From the NCBI GenBank assembly GCA_019594305.1, contig JAFDTZ010000061.1, forward strand, positions 1 to 12,966: a DNA stretch of 12,966 nt. The letters run 5' to 3'. The DNA comes from Thermoplasmata archaeon (lineage in GTDB: Archaea > Thermoplasmatota > Thermoplasmata > Halarchaeoplasmatales > Halarchaeoplasmataceae). The notes under the pieces were generated by a model. The model was not told where the DNA came from. It saw nothing but the letters and a program-made list of their open reading frames with translations, and ran no database searches. Positions within the stretch are counted from its first letter, which is position 1; each line of letters starts with the position of its first letter. The position numbers and the translations under genes were made by a program. Below, piece after piece: positions 1 to 6,237 of this stretch.

Positions 1-260
1 CGCCAATAATGTATTCTCCATCGCTTCCCGCTGGGAAGAAAAACCGTTTCCTCCTCGGTTGTAAGAATATCGAAATCTTCCAACATGTAAAAAAAATCCC
101 TGTCATCGGAGGAAAGTAGGTTATCCGTTAATGTCTTGTCGTAACCGAAGAGGTTCATCACTCTTTCGGCGATTTCGTCCGCATTTTTCGCATCTATATT
201 CCTCCCCCTCAACACCTTTCGAAGCACTTTTTTGAATTCCTGTAGCGTTATACGAGACAA
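1..260 (-). CDS. DUF6015-like small archaeal protein (3' end cut by the window edge)
   Basis: About 86 codons are visible and they run off the left edge. The protein opens with an amphipathic helix-rich stretch (SRITLQEFKKVLRKVLRG), continues with an acidic/Asn segment around DEIAERVMNLFGYD, then DDRDFFYMLEDFDILTTEEE, and reaches a basic-aromatic end GKRWRIHYW. The 'DRDxFYMLE ... LTTE ... WRIHYW' pattern matches my memory of the uncharacterised DUF6015 family of Thermoplasmata and relatives, but I could not search for it. In such proteins IHYW lies close to the C terminus, so little may be missing. The function is unknown; its size and lack of membrane segments suggest a small soluble protein. 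I chose TTG at 260 because GGAGGT (268-273) lies 7 nt upstream. In-frame TTG at 263 and GTG at 275 (with GAGG 5 nt upstream) remain possible. It is transcribed separately from the tfb gene behind it. Confidence 0.6.
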   Translation of the reverse strand, partial: MSRITLQEFKKVLRKVLRGRNIDAKNADEIAERVMNLFGYDKTLTDNLLSSDDRDFFYMLEDFDILTTEEETVFLPSGKRWRIHYW

Positions 261-307
261 CAAAGATACCTCCACTATATCCTCTTTATATAAACTAACT
301 TTCTAAA

Positions 308-317
308 GGATATAAAC
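308..317 (-). promoter_or_regulatory. TATA box for the DUF6015-like gene (upstream candidate)
   Basis: The minus strand reads GTTTATATCC here. A start site about 25 nt downstream falls near 287, which leaves a short leader that keeps the GGAGGT at 268-273 in front of TTG 260. A second box, TTTATATAAA at 285-294, would start transcription near 264 and remove that Shine-Dalgarno sequence, so the upstream box fits better. Both lie in the 71-nt gap after tfb. I see no clear T-run terminator for tfb in this gap. Confidence 0.45.
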
Positions 318-331
318 ATATTCATGATTTA

Positions 332-1285
332 TCATTTTATCTCAATGTCTATACCTATCTCTTCGGCGATCTCTTTGTATCTGTTCCTTATGGTCACCTC
401 TGTGACACCAGCTACTTCTGCTATTGCACGCTGGGTCCTCGGTGTACCTTCTAGTATGGATGAGATATATATGGCAGCGGCTGCAACACCGGTAGGTCCC
501 TTTCCCGAAGTAAGCCCCAAATCCGTTGCCTTATCTATGATTTCTTCCCCTCTGGAGATAACATCTCTCTCCAATTCAAGCTTGCTACAGAACCGCCTTA
601 TGTATTCCTCGGGTCTCGTCGGCATGAGTTTCAAGGATAGTTCACGTGATAAGAAGCGGTAGGCACGTCCTATCTGTTTTTCGTCAGAATCAGCTGCCTG
701 TGCCACCTCGGTAAGTGTTCTCGGAACATTACATTTCCTGCATGCAGCATAGAGTGAAGATGCTATCACTATCTCGATGCTTCTGCCTCGTATCAGATTC
801 TTCTCCACCGCCTGTCTGTATATCATAGCGGCAGACTCGCGTATACTCCTTGGCAACCCCATCTTTGAGGATAAAACATCGAGTTCTCTGAGGGCTGAAG
901 CAAGATTTCTTTCCGTTGCGTTCGATATTCGAATCCTTCTATGCCATTTACGTACACGGTATATCTGTCCTCTGTTCTTGTGAGGGATAGTGCGTCCGTA
1001 TGCATCCTGGTTTTTCCAAGATATCTGAGTAGATAACCCCTTATCGTGAATGAGAAAGTTCATAGGCGATCCCGTACGAGCTCTGCTCTCGCTTTGTTCC
1101 GAATCGAAGGCCCTCCATTCCGGTCCCTCGTCAATATAGTAATCATCTATCACAAGACCACATTTTTCACAGATGAGCTCACCTCTACGGTAATCTTTGG
1201 ATATATGTTCGCTGGAACATTCTGGACATTTTTGGATTTTCTCCACTCTCTTACTGGTTTCTACATTCATAAACATTCCGCCCAT
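332..1285 (-). CDS. tfb: Transcription initiation factor B (TFB, archaeal TFIIB)
   Basis: TFB recruits RNA polymerase to TATA-binding protein/DNA complexes. From the start I prefer, the protein has 317 aa, a normal TFB length. The N-terminal zinc ribbon is intact (Cys20, Cys23, Cys39, Cys42, in CPEC and CEKC). It is followed by the B-reader/linker region with EGPEWRAFD and RARTGSP (about residues 54-75), then two cyclin-like repeats (about 115-210 and 215-310). The second repeat ends in a helix-turn-helix-like segment (AIAEVAGVTEVTIRNRYKEI) that would contact the BRE. The open frame extends upstream to an ATG at 1354, but a TATA box at 1313-1321 lies inside that extension. The predicted transcript begins near 1290, so ATG 1285 (or 1276 or 1270) is the likely start and the message is nearly leaderless. 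The gene forms its own unit behind tRNA-Ser. Archaea often have several TFBs; nothing here shows whether this is the only one. Confidence 0.95.
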   Translation of the reverse strand: MGGMFMNVETSKRVEKIQKCPECSSEHISKDYRRGELICEKCGLVIDDYYIDEGPEWRAFDSEQSESRARTGSPMNFLIHDKGLSTQISWKNQDAYGRTIPHKNRGQIYRVRKWHRRIRISNATERNLASALRELDVLSSKMGLPRSIRESAAMIYRQAVEKNLIRGRSIEIVIASSLYAACRKCNVPRTLTEVAQAADSDEKQIGRAYRFLSRELSLKLMPTRPEEYIRRFCSKLELERDVISRGEEIIDKATDLGLTSGKGPTGVAAAAIYISSILEGTPRTQRAIAEVAGVTEVTIRNRYKEIAEEIGIDIEIK

Positions 1286-1312
1286 GGGGTTTAAATCCAA
1301 TCTCTTCAAGTC

Positions 1313-1321
1313 ATATATATA
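1313..1321 (-). promoter_or_regulatory. TATA box of tfb
   Basis: The minus strand reads TATATATAT, preceded by a purine-rich GTAAGG that would serve as the BRE. The centre is about 32 nt upstream of ATG 1285, which predicts a start site near 1290 and a leader of only a few bases. There is no Shine-Dalgarno sequence before ATG 1285, which fits leaderless initiation, unlike the SD-led ribosomal operon. Confidence 0.6.
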
Positions 1322-1376
1322 CCTTACCCCGAAGGGATTGTGCAAAAAGTTCATTTACCCGTATCCTCGAGCACGG

Positions 1377-1381
1377 AAAAA
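1377..1381 (-). terminator. T-run terminator after tRNA-Ser
   Basis: Five Ts on the minus strand follow the tRNA discriminator base by one nucleotide. Archaeal RNA polymerase terminates at short T-runs without needing a hairpin. A second T5 run lies at 1344-1348 and could act as a backup before the tfb promoter. Confidence 0.5.
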
Positions 1382-1382
1382 G

Positions 1383-1489
1383 CGCCGAGAGAGGGATTCG
1401 AACCCTCGAGGTGCAAGGCACCACGAGCTTTTGGGTCCCCCAATCGGAGATCTCCAAGCTCGCGCCCTACCAGGCTAAGCTATCTCGGC
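1383..1489 (-). tRNA. tRNA-Ser (anticodon GGA), intron-containing
   Basis: The acceptor stem is GCCGAGA/TCTCGGC, with discriminator G at 1383 and no encoded CCA. The T arm is GAGGG-TTCGAAT-CCCTC. The D arm (GCTT/GGGC) carries AGCCTGGTA in its loop. The anticodon stem is CGAGC/GCTCG. A long variable arm forms a 5-bp stem GGTGC-CTT-GCACC, which marks a class II tRNA; together with anticodon GGA (1453-1455) and a G discriminator this gives serine, reading UCC and UCU. The mature length after removing the intron is 85 nt, normal for tRNA-Ser. The anticodon loop is interrupted after the purine 3' of the anticodon (canonical 37/38 position). The gene has its own TATA box and a T-run directly behind it. 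The alternative reading TGG (Pro) needs a G-U closing pair and does not explain the long variable arm. Confidence 0.93.
1430..1451 (-). other. tRNA-Ser intron (22 nt, relaxed bulge-helix-bulge)
   Basis: Between the anticodon stem strands there are 29 nt instead of 7, so 22 nt must be removed. UUGG (the first four loop bases) pairs with CCAA near the intron's 3' end to give a 4-bp central helix. The 5' bulge is AG|A and the 3' bulge is A|A, so cleavage gives the loop UUGGAGA. Inside the intron, UCUCC pairs with GGGGA around a GAUUG loop. The 3' bulge has 2 rather than 3 nt and one C is unpaired, so the motif is relaxed rather than canonical. Removal would be by the tRNA splicing endonuclease EndA. 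Boundaries are inferred from folding by eye, within about one nucleotide. Confidence 0.75.
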
Positions 1490-1516
1490 ATATTTGGTTA
1501 CACAAAGAGATAAGTG

Positions 1517-1524
1517 ATATAAAT
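1517..1524 (-). promoter_or_regulatory. TATA box of tRNA-Ser
   Basis: The minus strand reads ATTTATAT, about 31 nt (centre) upstream of the mature tRNA 5' end, predicting a start a few bases before it. The last positions of the box region abut the TAG stop of cbf5 (1525-1527), so the tRNA promoter is packed against the end of the operon. Confidence 0.6.
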
Positions 1525-2469
1525 CTATTTCCAGACACGGGGATATTCTCCGCTAGGGTGGAACACCCTTTGTGTTCTCACCACCAACCCTTCTTTCATA
1601 TTAATAATCTCTTCAGCATCCTTCAATGCAACACCGATTGCGATCCCTTCCCCTTTAGCTGACATAACACTAACCATGTCACCGGCTTTGAAATCGTCCA
1701 TCTTAAGAACACCCGGTACCGCAAGATCAGCTCCTTCCAGCAGTGCACCGGAGGCGGTATCTTTTATAAACACCCGGGGGTAGAGTTCTAACGCCCTTTC
1801 GTAGGGTACCAAAATATCCTTTAAAGGCTGCTCGTCACCTTCCTTGTACCGTTCCCAAGCATCTCTTACCACATACATAGGATATGCTTCACTTTCAACG
1901 AATCCTCCGGCCTCGACTCTACGAAGCTCCGTCATGTGGCCACCCCTGCTTATGCAGTTACCCATATCCCTGCAAAGTGTCCTTATATACGTACCTGATT
2001 CACACCTTACCCTGAAGAGGTAATCTTGTCTATTGTAGTCCAATATATCTAACTCATATATATCCCTCACACGCCGTTGCCTTTTAACACCCGAGCGGAC
2101 CGGCGGCATCTGATATATCTTTCCCGTAAAGTCATCCACCAACTCTTCCACCGTTCTCTTCTTAACCGGTCCATGAAATCTCATTCCCGCTACATATTCT
2201 TTCGGTGCAACATGGAGAAGGTCCACAACGCGTACGGAATATCCCAGCCCCATGGGCAGCACACCGGTAACACCGGGGTCCAGTGTACCGCTATGGCCGG
2301 CCTTCATACTAAATATTTGCTGCACCCAAGAGGATAATTGATGGCTCGTGGGACCGGCGGGTTTATCTACGATAACCAGAGAACGATTTAACGCGTCTCC
2401 GACCCCTCTGTCTTCAGGTATAACCCCCCATCTAGAGAACGTGCAGGCCTTTTCCCTCACATGCTCCAT
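1525..2469 (-). CDS. truB: tRNA/rRNA pseudouridine synthase Cbf5/TruB
   Basis: The 314-aa protein is the catalytic subunit of archaeal H/ACA RNPs, with Nop10, Gar1 and L7Ae as partners, and can also make pseudouridine 55 in tRNA. It begins with the WGVIPEDRG segment typical of the archaeal/eukaryotic Cbf5 branch, then VDKPAGPTSH. The catalytic motif GHSGTLDPGVTGVLP has Asp64 as nucleophile. KEY at 90-92 and the SGTYIRTLCRDMG motif (158-170) complete the active site. The C-terminal part from about residue 229 is a PUA RNA-binding domain. The start at ATG 2469 is supported by AGGTG six bases upstream, although it overlaps the end of cmk by 38 nt. Placement directly behind cmk is common in euryarchaea. 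Confidence 0.95.
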   Translation of the reverse strand: MEHVREKACTFSRWGVIPEDRGVGDALNRSLVIVDKPAGPTSHQLSSWVQQIFSMKAGHSGTLDPGVTGVLPMGLGYSVRVVDLLHVAPKEYVAGMRFHGPVKKRTVEELVDDFTGKIYQMPPVRSGVKRQRRVRDIYELDILDYNRQDYLFRVRCESGTYIRTLCRDMGNCISRGGHMTELRRVEAGGFVESEAYPMYVVRDAWERYKEGDEQPLKDILVPYERALELYPRVFIKDTASGALLEGADLAVPGVLKMDDFKAGDMVSVMSAKGEGIAIGVALKDAEEIINMKEGLVVRTQRVFHPSGEYPRVWK

Positions 2470-2992
2470 CTTCTACACCTTTTATGATTTTATCGACTAT
2501 CTCTTCAGGGTCGTTCTCTCCCGAATCGATCACTAGATCATATATCGATTTGTCATTCAGATCGATATCGTAATATTTTTTATATCTTTGATATTCACTT
2601 TTTTCCCTTTTCACTGTTTTATCATAGATGACCTTTTCCTTCTCGTCCTCCCTATTAGCTATACGCTTTACGCGCAATTCCTTAGACGCCTCCAACCACA
2701 CTTTGAAAGATTCTATCCCTTCACGAAAAAGGATGTGTCCGGTTAACCTGCCTTCGAGTATACAACCGGGAGATGCCTTTTCAAGTAACCCCTTATCTAA
2801 CTCGATATCTATGCTTTTGTTTTCCTCAGCTAGTTTACTGAATTCCTCCAAACTTACACCTTTTTTATCCGCTAGAGCTCTGAATATTTCACCGCTGGAA
2901 ATCAATTTCATGTTGGTTTTCTTAGCTAGTAATTTTGCAGCTGTGGTTGTACCGCTCCCCGGCAGTCCACTAATCGTGAATATAGTGTTCAT
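2432..2992 (-). CDS. cmk: Cytidylate kinase (archaeal type)
   Basis: The enzyme phosphorylates CMP (and dCMP) with ATP to give CDP in the cytoplasm. It has 186 aa, slightly shorter than bacterial Cmk as usual for the archaeal form. The P-loop GLPGSGTT is at residues 9-16. The nucleotide-binding segment SSGEIFRALA follows, then LEGRLTGHILF, then an Arg-rich lid region (RVKRIANRED and TVKREKSEYQRYKKYY), as in the family. ATG 2992 overlaps the TGA of the DUF106 gene in an ATGA, implying translational coupling. The last 12 codons overlap the start of cbf5. Lack of strong membrane or targeting signals fits a cytosolic enzyme. Confidence 0.93.
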   Translation of the reverse strand: MNTIFTISGLPGSGTTTAAKLLAKKTNMKLISSGEIFRALADKKGVSLEEFSKLAEENKSIDIELDKGLLEKASPGCILEGRLTGHILFREGIESFKVWLEASKELRVKRIANREDEKEKVIYDKTVKREKSEYQRYKKYYDIDLNDKSIYDLVIDSGENDPEEIVDKIIKGVEDGACEGKGLHVL

Positions 2993-3687
2993 AAACCATT
3001 CTCCACATCCACTTCATTGAGCCGTTTTTTGAACGTTACGATCTGCAATCCTAGCCTAAATGCCTGACCGATGGGTATGGAGACCAGCATATACGCACCT
3101 ATCCATTGAGGAAAGGGTAGCGGTCCTATATTTGTCATGAAGCCCGCATTCAATGCCCAGGGAACGGAATAACTCTTATTAGGTAAATCACCAAGGAAGG
3201 TCCAAAGTGAAGCAAATATAGCTATTATCACAACCATGGTGGCGGCCATCGATTTGATTTGAGGTTTCATTGTCTTCATCTGCATTGTCGAAATTTCAGG
3301 CTGTAGCTTATCGAGCTTCTTCAACTTGGTGGTTTTATTGTTCATCCTTGCATCCATACGTTCCTTATTGAATGCGGATGTCTTTTTCTGTATCTCAGCC
3401 ATCTCCACCCAATCCATCATCATCTCACGTACGATGGTGGAAAAAACTATCATTAATGAACCGACGAAGAAAAGGGTGAGAAAAGGGTATTTACCGTCAA
3501 AACCAAATACGACAAAAAGAGGACCTCCTATTACGGTGCCTAAGGATTCTCTGAGATTGGTGTCGAACATCACCATTATCGCTAATATACCCAAAAAAAT
3601 CCAAAGGAATCTTCTGAAGTTAAATAAGGGCATTTGCGGTGCAGGTGCTTCATTTTCCTCTTCCGTTAAATCTTCTTCTTCGCTCAC
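2989..3687 (-). CDS. DUF106 / EMC3-like membrane insertase homologue (Oxa1 superfamily)
   Basis: The 232-aa membrane protein has an acidic N terminus (about residues 1-20), a first hydrophobic segment near 24-41, another at 66-86, a charged Met/Lys-rich cytosolic coiled coil at about 90-142, and two more membrane segments near 146-166 and 193-213. This layout, and the Met-rich stretch MQMKTMKPQIKSMAATM before the third strong segment, match archaeal DUF106, which belongs with Oxa1/YidC/Get1/EMC3 insertases. The family is thought to help insert small membrane proteins beside the Sec translocon, and here it directly follows secY. The start is GTG 3687 with a weak AAGGA nine bases upstream. It has a four-base ATGA overlap with cmk. 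Family assignment is firm; the substrate is not known from the sequence. Confidence 0.9.
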   Translation of the reverse strand: MSEEEDLTEEENEAPAPQMPLFNFRRFLWIFLGILAIMVMFDTNLRESLGTVIGGPLFVVFGFDGKYPFLTLFFVGSLMIVFSTIVREMMMDWVEMAEIQKKTSAFNKERMDARMNNKTTKLKKLDKLQPEISTMQMKTMKPQIKSMAATMVVIIAIFASLWTFLGDLPNKSYSVPWALNAGFMTNIGPLPFPQWIGAYMLVSIPIGQAFRLGLQIVTFKKRLNEVDVENGL

Positions 3688-3716
3688 GTTTATCGGTCCT
3701 TATATATATTTTAATT

Positions 3717-5285
3717 TCAACCGCTGAAAAAATCCCTTAGTACAGGATGCATCTCCATCATTTGTTCCTTACCCATCTGTTCGTAAAGTTGCGTAAGGAT
3801 ACTGACCGCTAAGAACAGACTGATCCCTGTGGCATTACCAACGGAGCCCAGCATGTTCGAGCCTGCGGCTAAAGCTCCCATAAAGATACCGCTAAAGCTG
3901 GTTATGGTGGGAATATATCTTTCAAGTACTTTTTTTAATACCCTCGGATCACGACGGAAACCTGGTATCTGCATACCGCTGTCCTGGATCTGTTCCGCAA
4001 CGGACTCGGCATCCATATTGGTGGTTTTAACCCAGAAATTTGCGAACAGAAGACAAGCTACCGTCATGAAGGTAAAGTGTGCGATAACCCTAGCTATAAT
4101 CTGGAGCTTGCTGTAACTCCAATCTACACCTTCGGGGCTGAGCAGGTGTGAATATTTATCCGATATAAGCGGCAGCAACCAATCCTGAAGTCCGTTAACA
4201 TTTGAAATGTACCACGCTCCACCGGCTATAGGCTCCGTACTTCCGGGTAGGAATGTGCCTATCCACCATTGACCACCCACAAGCGGGAATTGTTGGAAGG
4301 TTGGATTGGTGTAAAACAGCATGGCAAAAAGGTTGATATTGGCCAATAGAGCGGCCACCAATATGACGGGTAGCACTGATGCATAGATCAGCTTTATGGG
4401 ATATCGTCCCCTTGCACCTCTGGCTCTACCGTGAGACATTGGAAGTTCGATACGCGTAGATTCCGCATAGGCAACCACAAGGAAAATAGCGATGGTGCAT
4501 ATTAATCCTATCAAAGGATTCGGTTGTTGTAGCAGTAGTGTTTCAAAACCACCCTGTACCCATTCCCGGGATGATAGATTACCTATATAGTAGATGGTCT
4601 TAGGTATTACACCAGTCGGAACCGGTGAACCGGAACCAGGTACTGGGACCCAGTTGAAAGTTCCTGTGAATATACCCTGTGAAACACCTGCAACGATAAA
4701 AAGACTCACACCGCTGCCTATACCCCATTTGGATACCACCTCATCCATGAGGAACAGCATGTATCCTCCAAGGGCTATCTGTGATACGATAATCATACGG
4801 GCCAGTAAAAGCCCCTGTCCCGACATAAGGCCATCTAGGTTATCCACTAGACTAACCGAAGGTTGTAGATAGCCAAAGGCCTGTGGGATCGCCTGTACGA
4901 AGATCATCACGATAACAAGGAATTTTTGAGTGCTCTGATAGAGAGCTTGATCTTCATCATCTTTTAGATCTAGATTAATTATGTCTGCACCTTGAAATAA
5001 CTGAAGCATTATGGATGCATTAACTATGGGTGTGATACCTAGATGTACGAAGGAACCGGATTCACCGGCGAATATCGCACGAAATTGTGCGAAGAGGTCG
5101 AGGGTTCTTGCAGCGTCAAGACCATAGACGGTTATATTCGTCATTGTAAAGTACAGTATCAATATTACTGCAGTCCACATTATCTTACGTCTGAAGTGAA
5201 CATGACCGTCCGGCTTTTTGACTGCTGGCATACGTTCGACCAGAGGTTTTAGTTTGTAGAGTAAACTTTTTTCCTCCTTCGCCAT
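3717..5285 (-). CDS. secY: Preprotein translocase subunit SecY
   Basis: SecY is the pore of the Sec61-like translocon in the cytoplasmic membrane and works with SecE and Sec61beta, which are not in this window. Ten membrane segments can be placed at about residues 35-55, 82-98, 120-140, 158-180, 187-207, 258-276, 297-325, 395-418, 457-477 and 485-503. Recognisable family motifs are GITPIVNASIMLQL (TM2), GIGSGVSLFIVAGV (TM5), the basic cytoplasmic loop HGRARGARGRYPIKL (ribosome contact, about 285-299), and PGFRRDPRVLKKVLERY before TM9. At 522 aa it is longer than the compact methanogen SecY. The extra length is mainly in the outside loop between TM7 and TM8 (about 326-394, rich in Gly, Pro and Trp) and the TM5-TM6 loop. 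AAGGAG precedes ATG 5285, and uL15 ends 14 nt upstream. Confidence 0.97.
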   Translation of the reverse strand: MAKEEKSLLYKLKPLVERMPAVKKPDGHVHFRRKIMWTAVILILYFTMTNITVYGLDAARTLDLFAQFRAIFAGESGSFVHLGITPIVNASIMLQLFQGADIINLDLKDDEDQALYQSTQKFLVIVMIFVQAIPQAFGYLQPSVSLVDNLDGLMSGQGLLLARMIIVSQIALGGYMLFLMDEVVSKWGIGSGVSLFIVAGVSQGIFTGTFNWVPVPGSGSPVPTGVIPKTIYYIGNLSSREWVQGGFETLLLQQPNPLIGLICTIAIFLVVAYAESTRIELPMSHGRARGARGRYPIKLIYASVLPVILVAALLANINLFAMLFYTNPTFQQFPLVGGQWWIGTFLPGSTEPIAGGAWYISNVNGLQDWLLPLISDKYSHLLSPEGVDWSYSKLQIIARVIAHFTFMTVACLLFANFWVKTTNMDAESVAEQIQDSGMQIPGFRRDPRVLKKVLERYIPTITSFSGIFMGALAAGSNMLGSVGNATGISLFLAVSILTQLYEQMGKEQMMEMHPVLRDFFSG

Positions 5286-5299
5286 CTTTTTTACACTCC

Positions 5300-5740
5300 T
5301 TAGCTATTGTCCCCGGTGATAATGACCTCACCTCCAGCTTCCTGAACCTTGGTCACGGCTCGTTCGCTGGAGTTAGCCACTTTAATTTTCATCTGAAATC
5401 TAGCCTTTCCTCTGCTTAATAATTTATCATATCCTGCCTTGACCAGATCTATCTCGTAATAATATCCTTTCTTTTTGACGTACCCGTCTTCCTTTAACTG
5501 TTCTAATTTTTCTTCTATTTGATATATGTTTATTCCCTTTTCTTCCTTTGTCAAACCTTTGGGTCTTTTGAATCCTTTGGGTCCAAAATGATCAGGGTCG
5601 TCTTTAACGGTCTTTATCCACTTATGTTTACCCAGACCCGCATTGCCACGGCCGCCGCGCTGTCCTGCTCCTCTACCCCCTTTGATACCTTTACCATGGG
5701 TTCTTGAACCCCGATATTTTTTAGTTTTCTTTTCTGCCAT
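5300..5740 (-). CDS. rpl15: Large-subunit ribosomal protein uL15
   Basis: The 146-aa protein starts with the very basic glycine-rich tail of archaeal/eukaryotic uL15 (KYRGSRTHGKGIKGGRGAG, then GGRGNAGLGKHKW), which threads into 23S rRNA. A globular C-terminal part includes LSRGKARFQMKIKVANSS and ends AGGEVIITGD. The order uL30-uL15-SecY is the standard end of the spc cluster. The gene starts 17 nt behind uL30 with an AGGT-type ribosome binding site. Lysine-rich composition and length are normal for the archaeal family. Confidence 0.96.
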   Translation of the reverse strand: MAEKKTKKYRGSRTHGKGIKGGRGAGQRGGRGNAGLGKHKWIKTVKDDPDHFGPKGFKRPKGLTKEEKGINIYQIEEKLEQLKEDGYVKKKGYYYEIDLVKAGYDKLLSRGKARFQMKIKVANSSERAVTKVQEAGGEVIITGDNS

Positions 5741-5757
5741 AATACATCAACCTTTCT

Positions 5758-6237
5758 TTATTTTTTCTCAGCTGCCGGTCCAAGCATCCTTTCCAAAAGA
5801 TTGTTTATTTCTTTGCCGCGATAGCCCAGAGAACCACCTGTGTTATAAGTTTTTTTGATTCCACGGTACCCACCGATAGGTGGATGCATCCTAAATAGAT
5901 TCTTTAAACCATCGATAGATTCCAACTTTTCCTTACCTTCGACAACGGCCTTTGCGAACTCGTCCACAGTTTCGTATTCTGTATATTCTTTGACAAAATC
6001 GTCCGTTAGCCCTTCATTAATATTTGCCTTCGTCGTTAACATCTTCGACAGTGTTTCAGGTTCTATCTCACCCCATGTGACGATATCCTTTACCCGTTTC
6101 AACATTCCCTTTATTTCCGGATTATCATCTATAATAGTGCAGTGATTCACACGTGTGAGCCGCAGTCCCTTCAATGTATCCTCAGTTCGTCGATTATTAT
6201 TGACGGAACTTCTCAATCTCAATACGGCAAAGGTCAT
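5758..6237 (-). CDS. rpl30: Large-subunit ribosomal protein uL30
   Basis: The 159-aa length is typical for the long archaeal/eukaryotic form (the bacterial one is about 60 aa). The N-terminal ferredoxin-like fold is visible as FAVLRLRSSVNNNRRTEDTL followed by LRLTRVNHCTII. The archaeal-specific C-terminal part contains FRMHPPIGGYRGIKKTYNTG and ends LGPAAEKK. The start ATG overlaps the TGA of uS5 (ATGA), and GGAGG lies seven bases upstream within uS5 codons, so translation is coupled to uS5. Confidence 0.96.
   Translation of the reverse strand: MTFAVLRLRSSVNNNRRTEDTLKGLRLTRVNHCTIIDDNPEIKGMLKRVKDIVTWGEIEPETLSKMLTTKANINEGLTDDFVKEYTEYETVDEFAKAVVEGKEKLESIDGLKNLFRMHPPIGGYRGIKKTYNTGGSLGYRGKEINNLLERMLGPAAEKK

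Noticed and set aside
777..983. Plus-strand open frames opposite tfb and other genes
   Set aside because: They lie antisense to strongly conserved genes, lack ribosome binding sites and have no family-like features; they are shadows.
1446..1455. Palindrome GGAGATCTCC as an operator or protein-binding site
   Set aside because: It lies across the anticodon and the 5' end of the tRNA intron and is explained by the tRNA and its splice-site folding.
1411..1470. tRNA-Pro (anticodon TGG) reading of the tRNA gene
   Set aside because: It needs a G-U pair at the base of the anticodon stem and leaves the 5-bp variable-arm stem unexplained; the class II arm with anticodon GGA and G discriminator fits serine.
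3698..3712. TATA-like run (ATATATATAA) in the gap between secY and the DUF106 gene as an internal promoter
   Set aside because: A start site 25 nt downstream would fall inside the DUF106 coding region, past its GTG start. The genes look co-transcribed, so this is more likely just AT-rich spacer.
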